From Acinetobacter sp. ANC 4173 (GTDB lineage Bacteria > Pseudomonadota > Gammaproteobacteria > Pseudomonadales > Moraxellaceae), in NCBI RefSeq assembly GCF_004331255.1, contig NZ_SJOF01000001.1:248001-312000 (forward strand): a stretch of DNA of 64,000 nucleotides, in the 5' to 3' direction. The first letter of the stretch is position 1. Each line of letters begins with the position of its first letter. A program made the translations under genes and the position numbers. Below, piece after piece: positions 54,940 to 64,000 of the stretch. Below the pieces are notes generated by a model. It was not told the origin of the DNA and searched no databases. It saw only the letters and a program-made list of their open reading frames with translations.

Positions 54940-56043
54940 ATGCAGCATGTATCCCGATTATTTCAATCACCCGCCCTCACAATCTGCATTTGTCTTTTAC
55001 TCACAGCATGTCAAAAACAACCTGAAACCTCACCATCCCATGAAAATAAGAAAATTGAGCTGATTCAGCAAGATTTAGTTGCGTTTAATTATGGTCAATC
55101 TGTAGAAAAAACCTCCTTTACAGGCAGCATTCGTGCTGTGACTCAAAGTAGCTTGCAATCTCAAGTGACTGCGACAGCGACTTCTGTGCGTGCTGATATT
55201 GGAGATGCTGTACAGCAAGGACAAATCTTAATCCAGCTCAATAATCAAGATAATGAAGCTCGTCTAGCTCAAGCGAAAGCGAATTTAGCCGCGACCAAAG
55301 CGCAAGCCAACCTCGCTCTAAACATGATGAAACGTAAGCAACGGTTACTTGATCAAGGCTTTATTTCCAGAGTTGAATTTGAACAAAGTCAGGTGGACTA
55401 TCAAGCGCAATTAGAAAATGTCAACGCACAACAAGCGACGGTCGATATTGCACTGAAGGCGGAACAAGATGGGACTTTACGTAGCCCAATTACAGGAATT
55501 GTGACCAAACGTCAGGTTGAACCTGGTCAAACCGTTACAGCGGGTCAAACCTTATTCGAAATCGTTGATCCAACACGGTTAGAACTACAAGCACGCTTAC
55601 CGAGTGATCAACGCAATGCGTTAAAAGCTGGGCAAAAAATTGAATATCGCATACAAGGTAGTCCTGAAACACTGACCGCAACCCTGAGTCGCATTTCCCC
55701 CCTTGCTGATTTAAACAGTCGCCAAATTGAATTTTATGCCACACCAAATTCAACCCTTAACCCGTTGAGTATAGGTGCCTTTGTCGAAGGGAGTATTCTG
55801 GCAATGCCCTCTACATCTGGACAATTGATTCCCTTAGACACGATTCAAAACATGACGCAAAAGCCTTATGTCTGGGTGATCCGTCAGCAAAAAATTGAAC
55901 GCATTCCGATACAAATACTTGAGCAGCGCTATAGCGAAAATATGGCTGTCGTCTCTGGACTTGCAAATGGCGATCAAATTAGCCGTGTAAAGTTCAATGA
56001 TGAGGATCTTCATAAAACCGTTACGATTCAGCAAAACCAATAA
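54940..56043 (+). CDS. RND efflux periplasmic adaptor lipoprotein
   Basis: The 367-residue membrane-fusion protein has lipobox LTAC with Cys24. The lipoyl halves (ATATSVRADIGDAVQQGQIL and SPITGIVTKRQVEPGQTV) enclose a short helical hairpin (about 105-165), followed by the beta-barrel domain LELQARLPSDQRNALKAG. It bridges the inner-membrane pump to an outer-membrane channel. It starts the operon with the RND gene 15 bases downstream. Confidence 0.93.
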   Translation: MQHVSRLFQSPALTICICLLLTACQKQPETSPSHENKKIELIQQDLVAFNYGQSVEKTSFTGSIRAVTQSSLQSQVTATATSVRADIGDAVQQGQILIQLNNQDNEARLAQAKANLAATKAQANLALNMMKRKQRLLDQGFISRVEFEQSQVDYQAQLENVNAQQATVDIALKAEQDGTLRSPITGIVTKRQVEPGQTVTAGQTLFEIVDPTRLELQARLPSDQRNALKAGQKIEYRIQGSPETLTATLSRISPLADLNSRQIEFYATPNSTLNPLSIGAFVEGSILAMPSTSGQLIPLDTIQNMTQKPYVWVIRQQKIERIPIQILEQRYSENMAVVSGLANGDQISRVKFNDEDLHKTVTIQQNQ

Positions 56044-56058
56044 GTTTAGGGTCTTAAA

Positions 56059-59000
56059 ATGTGGTTAACCCGTATCAGCGTAAAATATCCTGTCTTTACC
56101 ATCATGATGATGTTGTCGTTGATGGTGCTCGGCTTAGCTTCATGGCAACGCATGAGCGTAGAGGAATTTCCTGATGTCGATTTTCCATTTGTGGTCGTGC
56201 ATACCACTTATCCGGGTGCCTCACCTGAAACGATTGAATCTGAAATTACCAAAAAAATGGAAGATCAGATCAATACCATTTCTGGACTTAAACAAGTTAT
56301 CTCACAATCGAGTGAAGGACTTTCTACCATCATTGTTGAGTTCAATCTAGATGTTCCCTCTGCTGTCGCTGCTCAAGATATTCGCGACAAAATAGCGCCT
56401 GTGACTGCCGAGTTTCGTGATGAAATCCAAGACCCTGTGGTCGAGCGTTATGACCCAACTGCCAGTGCAATTTTGTCAATTGTATTTGAGTCCAATAGCC
56501 AGTCCTTACGTGAGCTCAGTACTTATATCGACCAGCGGATTGTGCCCGAATTACAAACGGTATCTGGCGTGGGTGCAGTCAACTTATTAGGCGATAGCCA
56601 GCGTCAAATTCGAATTGTTATTGATCCATATAAATTACAAAGCTACAGCATTGGCATCGACCAAGTCATTAACACCTTAAAAAGTGAAAATATTGAAGTT
56701 CCAGGTGGCACCCTCAAACAAGCCAATTCCGAACTTGTGGTCGAAATTAAATCCAAAGTGATTCATCCCTATGCTTTTGGAGATTTGATCGTTGCCACCA
56801 AAAATGGCAGTCCGATTTTTCTGAAACAAGTTGCGACTGTTGAAGACAGTCAAGCAGAACTAGACTCTAGCGCTTTTTTAAATGGCAACCCTGCTATCGC
56901 GGTAGATGTATTGCGCAACTCCGATTCCAATATTATTCAAGTGGTAGATGGCACCCGTAAAGCTTTAACCAAGATTGAACAGCAACTCCCAAAAGGCGTC
57001 AGCGTTAAAGTCGTGGTCGACAGCTCCCAAGGCATTCGTGGCAGTATTCAAGATGTCACCCGAACCATTCTTGAGGGTGCAATACTTGCGGTTTTCATCG
57101 TCTTACTTTTTCTGGGTTCCTTCCGTTCCACCATCATTACGGGTATGACCCTGCCCATCTCTTTGCTGGGGACTTTAGCCATGATTTGGGCTTTTGGTTT
57201 TAGCATTAATATGATGACGCTGTTAGCCTTGTCGCTAAGCATTGGCTTACTGATTGATGATGCAATTGTGGTTAGGGAAAACATTGTCCGCCATACTGAT
57301 ATGGGTAAAGATCATGTGAGTGCAGCTTTAGATGGAACCAAAGAAATTGGCTTGGCGGTCTTGGCCACGACCTTAACCATTGTGGCGGTATTTTTACCGG
57401 TTGCCTTTATGGGCGGTATTATCGGTCGTTTCTTTTACCAATTTGGGGTGACGGTCAGTATAGCGGTGCTGATTTCCATGTTTGTCAGTTTCACCCTTGA
57501 TCCCATGCTCTCTGCACATTGGACAGATTCAGACAAAAAAACTAAAAAAGCAAACCTATTAAGACGTTTCTTTGACGCTATTGCACGTCTGCTAGAGCGT
57601 ATTACCCACGTTTACGAATACTTATTAAAGTTGGCATTACGCTTTCGCTTAATTACCCTCATGATTGCGATAGCCTCTCTTTTTGGTGCATTGGCTTTAT
57701 CTAAAATGATCGGTACTGAATTTGTACCTACGCCAGATAAAGCTCAGATTCGGATCAAATTTGAAACGCCAGTTAACGCATCTTTGGAATATTCGCAGGC
57801 CAAACTGTTACAAGTCGAGCAAATTCTAAGACAGAACCCTGAAGTACTCGGTACTTATGGGGTGATTAATGGCGTTACAGATCGTGGGAAAAACCATGTC
57901 AGTCTGCGTGTGACGGTGACCCCACGCCAACAACGTGATAAAACGCTGATTCAACTGAATAATGAATTCCGCAATCGACTGAAAAGCATTGCAGGAATTC
58001 AGGTGACTTCGGTTGCCTCTGCCGATGAAAATGTTTCTGGCGGACAAAAACCGATCATGATCTCGATTAAAGGAGCTGACTTAGATCAACTGCAAAAAAT
58101 CTCAGACCAATTCATGCAAGAGGTTGCTCAAGTTCGCGGCGTTGTCGACTTAGAAAGTTCACTCAAAGAACCTAAAGCGAGCTTGGCGGTTCATATTAAT
58201 CGGGTTTTAGCGAATGATTTAGGTTTATCTGTCAGCCAAATTGCCAATGTTGTGCGCCCTTTAATTGCTGGGGATGATGTCACGTCTTGGCAAGATGACA
58301 AAGGTGAAACTTATGAGGTCAATGTTCGATTAGCTGAAAGCCAACGTAGCCTACCGAGTGATTTAGGCAATTTATACATTAACTCAGCAAAACAAGATCA
58401 GTCAGGACAAAATATTTTAGTGCCTCTTGGCAGTATCGCCAGCCTAGAACAAAGCTTAGGAGCTTCTCAGATTAATCGTCGTGATTTGGCACGAGAAGTC
58501 TTAGTTGAAGCCAATACGGCTGGGCGCCCTGCGGGTGATATTGGTGCCGATATACAAAAAATTCAGGATAATTTTAAACTTCCTTCGGGCTATAGCTTTG
58601 ATACTCAAGGAGCAAATGCCGATATGGCTGAATCGGCAGGCTATGCACTCACGGCAATTACCTTGTCGATTGTGTTTATTTATATTGTTTTAGGTTCTCA
58701 GTTTAATAGTTTTATTCATCCTGCTGCCATCATGGCTTCACTACCGCTGTCGCTGATTGGGGTATTTTTAGCCCTGTTCTTGTTCAATTCGACCATGAAT
58801 CTATTCTCCATTATTGGCATCATTATGCTGATGGGACTGGTCACCAAAAATGCCATCTTACTGATCGATTTTATTAAAAAGGCCATGGAGTCTGGCAGCA
58901 GCCGTTATGATGCGATCTTACAAGCGGGTAAAACCCGTTTACGTCCAATTTTGATGACCACCAGTGCCATGGTCATGGGTATGATTCCGCTGGCACTTGG

Positions 59001-59163
59001 ACTCGGTGAAGGTGGTGAACAAAGCGCCCCGATGGCACATGCCGTAATTGGTGGGGTCATTACCTCTACCCTGCTCACCTTGGTAGTGGTTCCTGTGATC
59101 TTTACCTACTTAGATGACTTTAAGAATTTTCTGCTTCGTCTCAAACAGAAAATCATGGCATAA
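56059..59163 (+). CDS. RND efflux pump inner-membrane permease (HAE1-like)
   Basis: The 1034-residue protein has the 12-helix duplicated RND architecture with two large periplasmic loops. The proton-relay motif [15 protein letters not shown] of helix 4 is present, as are [17 protein letters not shown] in the first porter domain and [16 protein letters not shown] in helix 10. Such pumps trimerise and use the proton gradient to expel drugs, dyes or metabolites. The closest named pump cannot be told by eye, so no gene symbol is given. No outer-membrane factor gene follows; a shared one encoded elsewhere is likely. Confidence 0.94.
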   Translation: MWLTRISVKYPVFTIMMMLSLMVLGLASWQRMSVEEFPDVDFPFVVVHTTYPGASPETIESEITKKMEDQINTISGLKQVISQSSEGLSTIIVEFNLDVPSAVAAQDIRDKIAPVTAEFRDEIQDPVVERYDPTASAILSIVFESNSQSLRELSTYIDQRIVPELQTVSGVGAVNLLGDSQRQIRIVIDPYKLQSYSIGIDQVINTLKSENIEVPGGTLKQANSELVVEIKSKVIHPYAFGDLIVATKNGSPIFLKQVATVEDSQAELDSSAFLNGNPAIAVDVLRNSDSNIIQVVDGTRKALTKIEQQLPKGVSVKVVVDSSQGIRGSIQDVTRTILEGAILAVFIVLLFLGSFRSTIITGMTLPISLLGTLAMIWAFGFSINMMTLLALSLSIGLLIDDAIVVRENIVRHTDMGKDHVSAALDGTKEIGLAVLATTLTIVAVFLPVAFMGGIIGRFFYQFGVTVSIAVLISMFVSFTLDPMLSAHWTDSDKKTKKANLLRRFFDAIARLLERITHVYEYLLKLALRFRLITLMIAIASLFGALALSKMIGTEFVPTPDKAQIRIKFETPVNASLEYSQAKLLQVEQILRQNPEVLGTYGVINGVTDRGKNHVSLRVTVTPRQQRDKTLIQLNNEFRNRLKSIAGIQVTSVASADENVSGGQKPIMISIKGADLDQLQKISDQFMQEVAQVRGVVDLESSLKEPKASLAVHINRVLANDLGLSVSQIANVVRPLIAGDDVTSWQDDKGETYEVNVRLAESQRSLPSDLGNLYINSAKQDQSGQNILVPLGSIASLEQSLGASQINRRDLAREVLVEANTAGRPAGDIGADIQKIQDNFKLPSGYSFDTQGANADMAESAGYALTAITLSIVFIYIVLGSQFNSFIHPAAIMASLPLSLIGVFLALFLFNSTMNLFSIIGIIMLMGLVTKNAILLIDFIKKAMESGSSRYDAILQAGKTRLRPILMTTSAMVMGMIPLALGLGEGGEQSAPMAHAVIGGVITSTLLTLVVVPVIFTYLDDFKNFLLRLKQKIMA

Positions 59164-59252
59164 TCCATGACAGTTCAATGGGCAGTCAACGTCGAATGAC
59201 TGTTTCATTTTAGATTGGATTATCCTTCACGATTAATATTAGGACAGTATTC

Positions 59253-60968
59253 ATGCGCGCGAGTCGCTTTTTATTTGCAACGTTAAGAGAAACCCCAAAC
59301 GATGCTGAAGTTATTTCACATCAACTTATGCTCCGTGCGGGCATGATTCGTAAATTGGCTTCAGGTTTATACACTTGGCTGCCGATGGGCGTACGTGTGC
59401 TAAATAAAGTTGAAGCGATTGTCCGTGAAGAAATGAACCGTTCAGGCTCGCTTGAAGTATTCATGCCTGTAGCACAACCTGCCAGTCTATGGGAAGAGTC
59501 TGGTCGTTATGTACAATACGGTCCTGAATTATTACGTTTCAAAGATCGTCACGATAATCCATTCGTTTTGGGTCCGACCCATGAAGAAGTGATTACTGAT
59601 TTAGCGCGTAATGAATTAAAAAGTTATAAGCAATTACCAATTAATTTCTACCAAATTCAGACCAAATTCCGTGACGAAATTCGTCCACGCTTTGGTGTAA
59701 TGCGTTCACGCGAATTCATTATGAAAGATGCTTATTCTTTCCATGCAGATCAAGCATCTTTGCAAGAAACTTATGATCTGATGTATCAAACCTATTGCAA
59801 CATTTTCACTCGTTTAGGTTTGGATTTCCGTCCAGTACAAGCGGATACAGGTTCGATTGGTGGTTCTGGTTCACATGAATTCCACGTTTTGGCTTCAAGC
59901 GGTGAAGATGATATCGCCTTCTCGACTGAATCTGACTATGCAGCCAACATTGAAATGGCTGAAGCAGTATTGGTCGGTGAACGCGCTGCTGCAACCCAAG
60001 CGTTGGAAATTGTCGATACACCAAATCAAAAGACCATTGCTGATGTCTCTGCATTCTTGAATTCTGATCCTGCACACTCTGTTAAAGCATTGTTGGTACA
60101 AGGTGTAGCAGACGAAAAAGGTAATGTTCCTGTCGTTGCCCTATTCTTACGTGGCGATCACGAGCTGAATGAAATTAAAGCTGAGAAGCACCCACGCATT
60201 GCATCACCATTAACGTTTGCAACAGAAGAACAGCTTGCAGCGCTTGGTTTAACCGCTGGTTTCTGTGGGCCACAAGGTTTAGTTGAAAAAGGTTTAACGG
60301 TCATTGTTGACCGTGCTGCATCGGTACTGTCTGACTTTGTGGCAGGTGCCAATCAAGCAGACAAACATGCAACAGGCGTAAACTGGGAACGTGATGCTCA
60401 ATTCACCGAAGTGTATGACTTACGTAATGTGGTTGAAGGTGATCCATCTCCAGACGGTAAAGGTACGCTGCAAATTAAACGCGGAATTGAAGTTGGTCAT
60501 ATTTTCCAATTGGGTCAAAAATACTCAGAAGCTTTAGGCTGCAAAGTATTGGGCGAAGATGGCAAACCATTTACTGTCACTATGGGTTGTTATGGCATTG
60601 GGGTTACGCGTGTCGTCGCTTCTGCAATCGAACAGAATTTTGATGAGAAAGGAATCATTTGGCCAGCAGCAATTGCACCATTTGCAGTCGCAATTGTGCC
60701 AATGAATGCACACAAATCTCCACGTACTTTAGAAGCTGCTGAAGCTTTATATGCGGAGTTAACTGCTGCGGGTTATGACGTATTACTGGATGATCGTAAC
60801 GAACGTCCTGGCGTGAAATTCTCAGATCTTGAATTAACAGGTATTCCACACCGTATCGTGATTGGTGAGAAAGGTCTAGATGCAGGCACGTTTGAATATA
60901 AAGGCCGTACCGATGCCGAATCTGTAAACATTTCTAAAGATGAATTATTAGCAAAAATTGCCAAGTAA
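59253..60968 (+). CDS. proS: Prolyl-tRNA synthetase
   Basis: Charges tRNA-Pro in the cytoplasm. The 571-residue class II synthetase of the bacterial type has motif 1 region [17 protein letters not shown], motif 2 [21 protein letters not shown], the long insertion (editing) domain at about 220-400, motif 3 [12 protein letters not shown] and the anticodon-binding domain ([20 protein letters not shown]). The insertion domain clears mischarged alanine. Single gene, with an intrinsic terminator. Confidence 0.98.
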   Translation: MRASRFLFATLRETPNDAEVISHQLMLRAGMIRKLASGLYTWLPMGVRVLNKVEAIVREEMNRSGSLEVFMPVAQPASLWEESGRYVQYGPELLRFKDRHDNPFVLGPTHEEVITDLARNELKSYKQLPINFYQIQTKFRDEIRPRFGVMRSREFIMKDAYSFHADQASLQETYDLMYQTYCNIFTRLGLDFRPVQADTGSIGGSGSHEFHVLASSGEDDIAFSTESDYAANIEMAEAVLVGERAAATQALEIVDTPNQKTIADVSAFLNSDPAHSVKALLVQGVADEKGNVPVVALFLRGDHELNEIKAEKHPRIASPLTFATEEQLAALGLTAGFCGPQGLVEKGLTVIVDRAASVLSDFVAGANQADKHATGVNWERDAQFTEVYDLRNVVEGDPSPDGKGTLQIKRGIEVGHIFQLGQKYSEALGCKVLGEDGKPFTVTMGCYGIGVTRVVASAIEQNFDEKGIIWPAAIAPFAVAIVPMNAHKSPRTLEAAEALYAELTAAGYDVLLDDRNERPGVKFSDLELTGIPHRIVIGEKGLDAGTFEYKGRTDAESVNISKDELLAKIAK

Positions 60969-60983
60969 TTTCTATACTTAGAA

Positions 60984-61014
60984 TAAAAAATCCCGCAAGT
61001 TGCGGGATTTTTTA
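60984..61014. terminator. Bidirectional terminator between proS and the exported protein gene
   Basis: AATCCCGCA-AGT-TGCGGGATT with A run before and T run after, between the convergent stops at 60968 and 61026. Confidence 0.92.
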
Positions 61015-61025
61015 TTAAAACTAAA

Positions 61026-62363
61026 TTAACAAAATTTCATGCCACCAAAGCAGTTAGAACGGAAATTTTGCCCTTGCAAGGTTAAGTTGGTCAGCGGGAA
61101 ATCCAAAGTCGTGCTATTCATAGGCACATTACCCACGACTAATGCAGAACCTCCTACACATCCTGTTAATAGGTTTCCACAATTTCGTGGATTTTCAGTT
61201 AAGTCTTTATTAATCCCAGCAATGGTTTGCTGTAAAACTTGATTGGTAATTGCCACTTGCGTGGTTGGACTTAAGCTTCCCAATTCCACTTCATCTTCCA
61301 TCGACAACCACCAGCCTTGATTGGCTGCAACAGCAGCACCCGGCCATAAGATCTTTTGTGATTGTAATGATAAGGATGCAGGGTTATTTAAGTATAACGC
61401 ATGAATTAAACCCAAATTCTGATTGACCGTAATATCGGTTTTCAAGCCTGTAATGTTGCCTGTGACCTGTTTATCCAAATTCAAAAAACCAGCGACTGTC
61501 GCCTGTAATTGTCCACTAAAATCAATCTGCCCTACAGTACCACTGCCTTTTAAAACCACATCTTTTAGTCTCGTTCCTGACACAATGGTCGAGTTAATCG
61601 TAAAAGGGGCCGAAGTTGAAGAAAGGCTTAAATTATAATTATTCGAGGTATAAGAAATATCATAACAAGGGTCTAAAAAACCATCGACACACGTTGTTCC
61701 AGAACTACTTCCCAATAATCGGCCTTGCACAATACCATTGATGGTTAACCCTGTATCTGCATAAGTCATATTACGTGCCTGAGTTACGGCTGTACCAGAG
61801 GCGGTTTTAGTTTTCATGTAGCCACTAAAAGTGTTAATTCCATTTGGTGTTGCAGAGTTTTCTGTACCCAAAGTCATGAGTCCTGAAATCTTTTCAGCAC
61901 TAACACGAAACCCCACCACTTCACGCGTGGCTGCTGAGTTCGGATTTTTTATCGCAAATTGTAAAAATGGATTGGTAATTTTAGCCGAAGTTGCTGCACG
62001 TTCATCAGAAGTATAATTTGCGTTCGCAGGTAAACCACTTAAAGAAATATTATCAATATCAATATCACAACTACTGGCTCGCACGCTGTTGTTGACCCCA
62101 CCACAGCCCAATGCCAATTTATTGATATTGGCATTCAACTCCATAACCGCTTCCAAACCTAACTTATAAAAGCCAATATTAGATTGATTATAAGTGTCCC
62201 CTTTTTGATCGGTTTGTGTCGTGCCCTGTAAATACTGCAAGGTTAATAAAGCTTGACCCGATACATCCGATAGCTCCTGATCAGATAGGCTGTGCAAACT
62301 CTTTGCCATGACAGGTGTAACAGCGATAGCCAGTAAAATGCTTAATAATAATTTCGTCTTCAT
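61026..62363 (-). CDS. Exported surface-associated protein of unknown function with SGQA-type N-terminus
   Basis: The 445-residue protein has a Sec signal peptide (MKTKLLLSILLAIAVTPVMA, cleavage near 20). The mature start LHSLSDQELSDVSGQALLTL carries the ELSDVSGQA motif seen at the beginning of several exported beta-rich proteins of gammaproteobacteria. The body is Thr/Ser/Asn/Gly-rich with alternating hydrophobic strands, and two cysteine clusters (GCGGVNNSVRASSC and the last 60 residues with NCGNLLTGC and NCFGGMKFC). A filament or pilus accessory role (Fil-like) is possible but not shown. A start at 62384 is an alternative. The neighbour upstream ends 26 bases before. Confidence 0.75.
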   Translation of the reverse strand: MKTKLLLSILLAIAVTPVMAKSLHSLSDQELSDVSGQALLTLQYLQGTTQTDQKGDTYNQSNIGFYKLGLEAVMELNANINKLALGCGGVNNSVRASSCDIDIDNISLSGLPANANYTSDERAATSAKITNPFLQFAIKNPNSAATREVVGFRVSAEKISGLMTLGTENSATPNGINTFSGYMKTKTASGTAVTQARNMTYADTGLTINGIVQGRLLGSSSGTTCVDGFLDPCYDISYTSNNYNLSLSSTSAPFTINSTIVSGTRLKDVVLKGSGTVGQIDFSGQLQATVAGFLNLDKQVTGNITGLKTDITVNQNLGLIHALYLNNPASLSLQSQKILWPGAAVAANQGWWLSMEDEVELGSLSPTTQVAITNQVLQQTIAGINKDLTENPRNCGNLLTGCVGGSALVVGNVPMNSTTLDFPLTNLTLQGQNFRSNCFGGMKFC

Positions 62364-62389
62364 GACCACTAAAATTCCTTTCATTCTTT

Positions 62390-64000
62390 TTATCTTGGTG
62401 TAATGCCAAAACTGCTACGAATATTCCCACCAGTGAACACCATTGTGCCTAAATTCTGAGCACGATCTGCTGTCGGGTATAAATTAACATCGGCTTTTAA
62501 GACACCTGCTGCCTGATTCGTCGGGTTCAAGCGAATGTTATTATTAAATTTGACTTGATCCTTCTCTACCAAAATTTTGGCATTCAAATCAAACTCACCT
62601 TGAATTCGGTCAAAACCAATGGTGGCATTGTCTTGCACATTGCTAAAATGCAGGTAGTTTTTATTGGTGGTGGCATCAGAAGCATTCAGTTTAATATTGC
62701 CCTGAATCGCCAAATGATTATCTACTGCTGTACCCGGTAAAATGTTCAATTGTGCTGAAGAATCCAAACGTAATGCCAAGCCAAATAACACATCATCCGT
62801 ATTGGTAAAACTATTGGCAGGAACAAAACAATTTAAACTGGTTGTTGCGACATTCGCACAAGCAGCTGCCTCGTAGCGACTGCCGGGTAACTGCCCCAAT
62901 GCAATTTCTGCCCCCATTGCAATCACTAAACGAGGCAAGTCTAGCTTAATACCGGATTGCTCCATAGCAAGCACACCTTGCGTATCCATGAAGAAATCAA
63001 TATTGCGTAGCCCCGTATAATAGTTCACCTCTTCCGCAGTATTAAAACTATTGGGTGCACCATCAATCAAAATAATTGAGGTAGTTTTCGAGCCTGCTGC
63101 ATCACGCCCCTGAGTCGACATGGTTAAGCCGAAACCAATCGCTTCAGCATTATTTGCCCCATAAGTCGTGCCATATAAACCTAAATTGGCATTCAAATTA
63201 TAAATGGGAATACCCAGCCCCCATGTTGCACTTTGGGAGGTAATTTGATGGCTCGCGTCATTACTGTTATTGGCAATAAATTTGGCATTTCGGGCAATCG
63301 CTTGAAAATCCATACCTCGTACTGCAATTGCGACAGCGTTTTGTGCATTATTACTTAAGTTATAACGACCAATGCCTGCTTGCTTGCCTAATAATTTGGC
63401 AATATTTTGCCCAATTTCAAACTCCAATGATTTGGTTTGCACGGCATTAATATAAATGTCACCAAAATTAATATAAGCCAGATTATTATTGGCAACTAAA
63501 TTAGAATCGCTTTGAATACGAATTTGTAATGGCGTTAAATTACCAAACTCTATGGCATAAGAATTCTTACCTGTATGCCCCAGCTCAAATTTTGTCCCTT
63601 CCGCAGTTACAACACCAGATGCATTCTTCTCATCACGAGTAAAACTGGTTTTCACATTCAAGTGCAATCCCGTTGAACCAGTCATTTGATTACTTGATGT
63701 TGAAGCCCCTTCTGCTCCACCCAAATTTGTACGGTCAGCATTGACAGAGATTTCTGCATCTCGGAGTCGTCCTGATGCACCTAAACGGATAATGGAATTG
63801 AGTTGATCAGTATTCTCATTGGCGGTATACGATTTTCCATCATTGCCGACATTGGTTTTATATCGCACATCAATATTAAAACCTGGCCGAGTCTTACCTG
63901 GATTATCCAAGTCTTGAACACGCTCAAGGACAACTTCATTCACCGTACTGTCCGCAGCATTTGGCGAGCTGGTTGATAACACCATGCCTTTATTGGCATC
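62390..64000 (-). CDS. Large exported beta-rich protein, N-terminus beyond window edge
   Basis: The visible 536 codons continue in frame to the last base of the window (DANKGMVLSTSS), so the Met at 63985 is not the start. The sequence is rich in Asn, Thr, Gly and Ala with alternating short strands (SNLVANNNLAYINFGDIYIN, then QTKSLEFEIGQNIAKLLG) and has few cysteines, like a secreted repetitive or beta-solenoid protein. It is cotranscribed with the gene ending at 61026 (gap 26 bases). Both probably work together at the cell surface; no domain could be named. Confidence 0.75.
   Translation of the reverse strand, partial: DANKGMVLSTSSPNAADSTVNEVVLERVQDLDNPGKTRPGFNIDVRYKTNVGNDGKSYTANENTDQLNSIIRLGASGRLRDAEISVNADRTNLGGAEGASTSSNQMTGSTGLHLNVKTSFTRDEKNASGVVTAEGTKFELGHTGKNSYAIEFGNLTPLQIRIQSDSNLVANNNLAYINFGDIYINAVQTKSLEFEIGQNIAKLLGKQAGIGRYNLSNNAQNAVAIAVRGMDFQAIARNAKFIANNSNDASHQITSQSATWGLGIPIYNLNANLGLYGTTYGANNAEAIGFGLTMSTQGRDAAGSKTTSIILIDGAPNSFNTAEEVNYYTGLRNIDFFMDTQGVLAMEQSGIKLDLPRLVIAMGAEIALGQLPGSRYEAAACANVATTSLNCFVPANSFTNTDDVLFGLALRLDSSAQLNILPGTAVDNHLAIQGNIKLNASDATTNKNYLHFSNVQDNATIGFDRIQGEFDLNAKILVEKDQVKFNNNIRLNPTNQAAGVLKADVNLYPTADRAQNLGTMVFTGGNIRSSFGITPR

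Overview
The window reads as chromosomal DNA of an Acinetobacter-type gammaproteobacterium. The base composition is AT-rich. Short convergent and divergent operons are separated by strong intrinsic terminators. The gene set includes a pil-chp twitching cluster of the pilG-pilH-pilI-pilJ-chpA-chpC form, a signal-less YkuD protein that resembles the ElsL carboxypeptidase of Acinetobacter baumannii, GTP-dependent PEP carboxykinase, and many small Acinetobacter-like conserved proteins. The species is inferred; no rRNA or other species marker is present.

Layout. 1-9.7 kb holds lipid kinase and metallophosphoesterase (cut by the edge), pckG, glpD, an MHS transporter, a lipoprotein, a methyltransferase and folD. 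9.7-13.4 kb holds tRNA-Cys and tRNA-Leu, then a 3.4 kb segment (membrane protein plus a PhoD-type Tat lipoprotein phosphatase) bounded by a second, near-identical copy of tRNA-Leu and its terminator. 13.4-26.2 kb is mainly housekeeping: a DUF5713-like protein, YfbK-like VWA lipoprotein, folP, ftsH, rlmE, yhbY, a DOMON-like protein, a coiled-coil protein, carAB (with a striking nested-hairpin leader) and greA. 26.2-28.6 kb looks accessory: a small membrane protein, a CatB-type acetyltransferase and a stand-alone KAP-family P-loop NTPase, very AT-rich toward its C-terminal half. 28.9-39.3 kb has a UspA protein, an alkyltransferase-like DNA-repair protein, a cation/proton antiporter, a Bcr/CflA exporter, a YccS-like protein, a YcxB-like protein and a Fur-box-preceded PepSY/flavodoxin/FNR fusion reductase. 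39.4-45.4 kb has a DUF218 protein, a broken DUF2750 gene, an eight-gene tRNA-Val/tRNA-Asp array behind a near-consensus promoter, an ElsL-like protein, ybaN-like, DUF1853, an entericidin-like lipoprotein and dapE. 45.4-54 kb is the pil-chp chemosensory operon. 54-64 kb has a coiled-coil exported protein, a two-gene RND efflux operon, proS and two exported surface-type proteins, the second running off the window.

How parts work together. glpD feeds glycerol 3-phosphate into central metabolism and pckG drives gluconeogenesis. folD and folP supply folate cofactors and carAB supplies carbamoyl phosphate. The Pil-Chp proteins form one phosphorelay (PilJ receptor, PilI and ChpC couplers, ChpA kinase, PilG and PilH response regulators) controlling type IV pili. 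The points most worth a second look are the KAP NTPase locus, the carAB leader, the tRNA-Leu direct repeat, the Val/Asp tRNA array with a compensated stem change, and the DUF2750 pseudogene.
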